Shown here piece after piece: positions 63,320-64,000 of a stretch of 64,000 nt of DNA. Position numbers and translations under genes: made by a program. The stretch comes from Lineus longissimus. Lineage: Eukaryota; Nemertea; Pilidiophora; Heteronemertea; Lineidae. Each line of letters opens with the position of its first letter. The stretch's first letter is position 1. Below the pieces are notes generated by a model. That model did not search any database. It saw nothing but the letters and a program-made list of their open reading frames with translations, and was not told where the DNA came from. Location of the stretch: contig NC_088320.1 in assembly GCF_910592395.1 (NCBI RefSeq), positions 15,436,501 to 15,500,500 of the forward strand, in the 5' to 3' direction.

Positions 63320-64000
63320 GGTTTATGCCTGTTTCGCCTATTCCTGTTTCGCCTATTCCTGTTTCGCCTATTCCTGTTCCGCCTATTCCTGTTTGGCCTA
63401 TTTCCTGTTTGGCCTATTTCCTGTTTCGCCTATACCTGTTTCGCCTACTTCCTGTTTCGCCTACTTTCCAGTACCCCTACAATAAATCGACTCTCCCAGG
63501 GGGAACCTTAGGGATGCATGTCCATTTTATGGGAAAAATGTGAGGGAACAATTGGATGATGTTAACGATGTGATGACAATTTGACTAATCAAATGCCATC
63601 AACTTTATTAACAAACCATGCCATGACCGTTTTGAAAGAGTCACCTTGAAAGCGGGGACAGTCCGGGACTTATTTGACCATATGACTATACTGACACACA
63701 GTAAAAACTAATAGATTAAGTAGAGTAAAGCAGTCGCTTATTTTATAAAAACAGGAATTCATGAGTGTTTGATAAAAATACATAATTCTGTACATTCTCA
63801 TAATTATTTGATCAAAATCAGCTGTAAAACCCATGTCATAGTAAAGAACAATGTAGCTATAGGTATTCTTTCTATTATGTAGCCAGTTACTGACTAAGAC
63901 TAAAGAAAGAGAATCCACAATATAAAATGCAGGTCTGAGAAACCTTTCTCAAATCTAATGAAAGGGTAAAACTTTCTTACTATTTTATTTCTTGCCTTTT
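63320..64000. mobile_element. Foldback-type transposon (family 2), copy 3, cut by window end
   Basis: Left duplication GAAATAAT at 63312-63319, then the GGTTTATGCCTGTTTCGCC end and the CCTGTTTCGCCTATT array to about 63470, followed by loop sequence to the window edge. The second arm lies beyond the window. Confidence 0.88.

Larger units (their letters stand above)
52174..64000. repeat. Large direct repeat, unit 2 (continues beyond the window)
   Basis: Same orientation and near-identical to 22412-25349 plus 32624-42240. It lacks the BEL element (single GTTAT at 54934-54938) and the family B MITE (site near 53755). It has an expanded MITE A (212 bp), a longer G run near 55146, and a deleted integrase core near 60840. 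Confidence 0.95.

Overview
This is nuclear DNA of an invertebrate animal, most likely a marine lophotrochozoan-type genome; the phylum cannot be fixed from the sequence. The grounds are AT-rich DNA with sparse spliced genes, GT-AG introns, an AATAAA signal, a BIR/UBA/RING inhibitor-of-apoptosis gene, a BEL/Pao LTR retrotransposon, several MITE families and a Polinton/Maverick (adintovirus-like) element. Nothing bacterial is present: no operons, CRISPR arrays or rRNA operons.

Layout. 1-7.6 kb is gene-poor and holds a foldback-type transposon (2403-3501) with minisatellite arms and a perfect 8-bp target duplication. 7.66-10.1 kb is a well-formed IAP gene: two coding exons, 611 aa predicted, a split half-BIR, a full BIR, a UBA and a C-terminal RING. 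10.3-20 kb is a graveyard of small elements: a TTAA-flanked palindromic MITE, two MITE families sharing CCGGTGT ends, a Harbinger-like MITE, a coding-like minisatellite, and two copies of a SINE-like unit combining a tRNA-type A box with 5S-rRNA-like sequence. 20.06-20.74 kb carries two phase-matched exons of a MAM-like protein. 21.4-35 kb (minus strand) holds a small tandem family of apparently secreted genes, some with a PAN/apple-like exon; an intron of one is split by a young BEL/Pao element (25350-32623; 174-bp LTRs, TSD GTTAT).

37-64 kb is dominated by Polinton DNA: PolB, packaging ATPase, a small basic pX-like protein, a conserved 259-aa protein, a chromodomain integrase and a 115-aa conserved protein. 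No major capsid protein, penton or protease was seen. The segment is highly rearranged. 37056-43991 is repeated as an inverted copy at 45247-52168 around a 1.26-kb spacer that carries the PolB exonuclease region. From 52174 the DNA restarts as a direct copy of 22412 onward and runs past the window end. Part of the Polinton is therefore present three times (direct, inverted, direct), the pattern known as DUP-TRP/INV-DUP. The copies differ by presence or absence of the BEL element and one MITE, and by stops, frameshifts and deletions. This gives relative dates, and the Polinton is almost certainly dead at this locus.

The most novel items are (1) the duplication/inverted-triplication of a Polinton with readable microhomology junctions, (2) two sequence families of foldback elements with minisatellite arms and exact 8-bp TSDs, one of them inside the Polinton, (3) an internally deleted Polinton integrase that stays open as a 174-residue reading frame, and (4) an open reading frame created across a rearrangement breakpoint.
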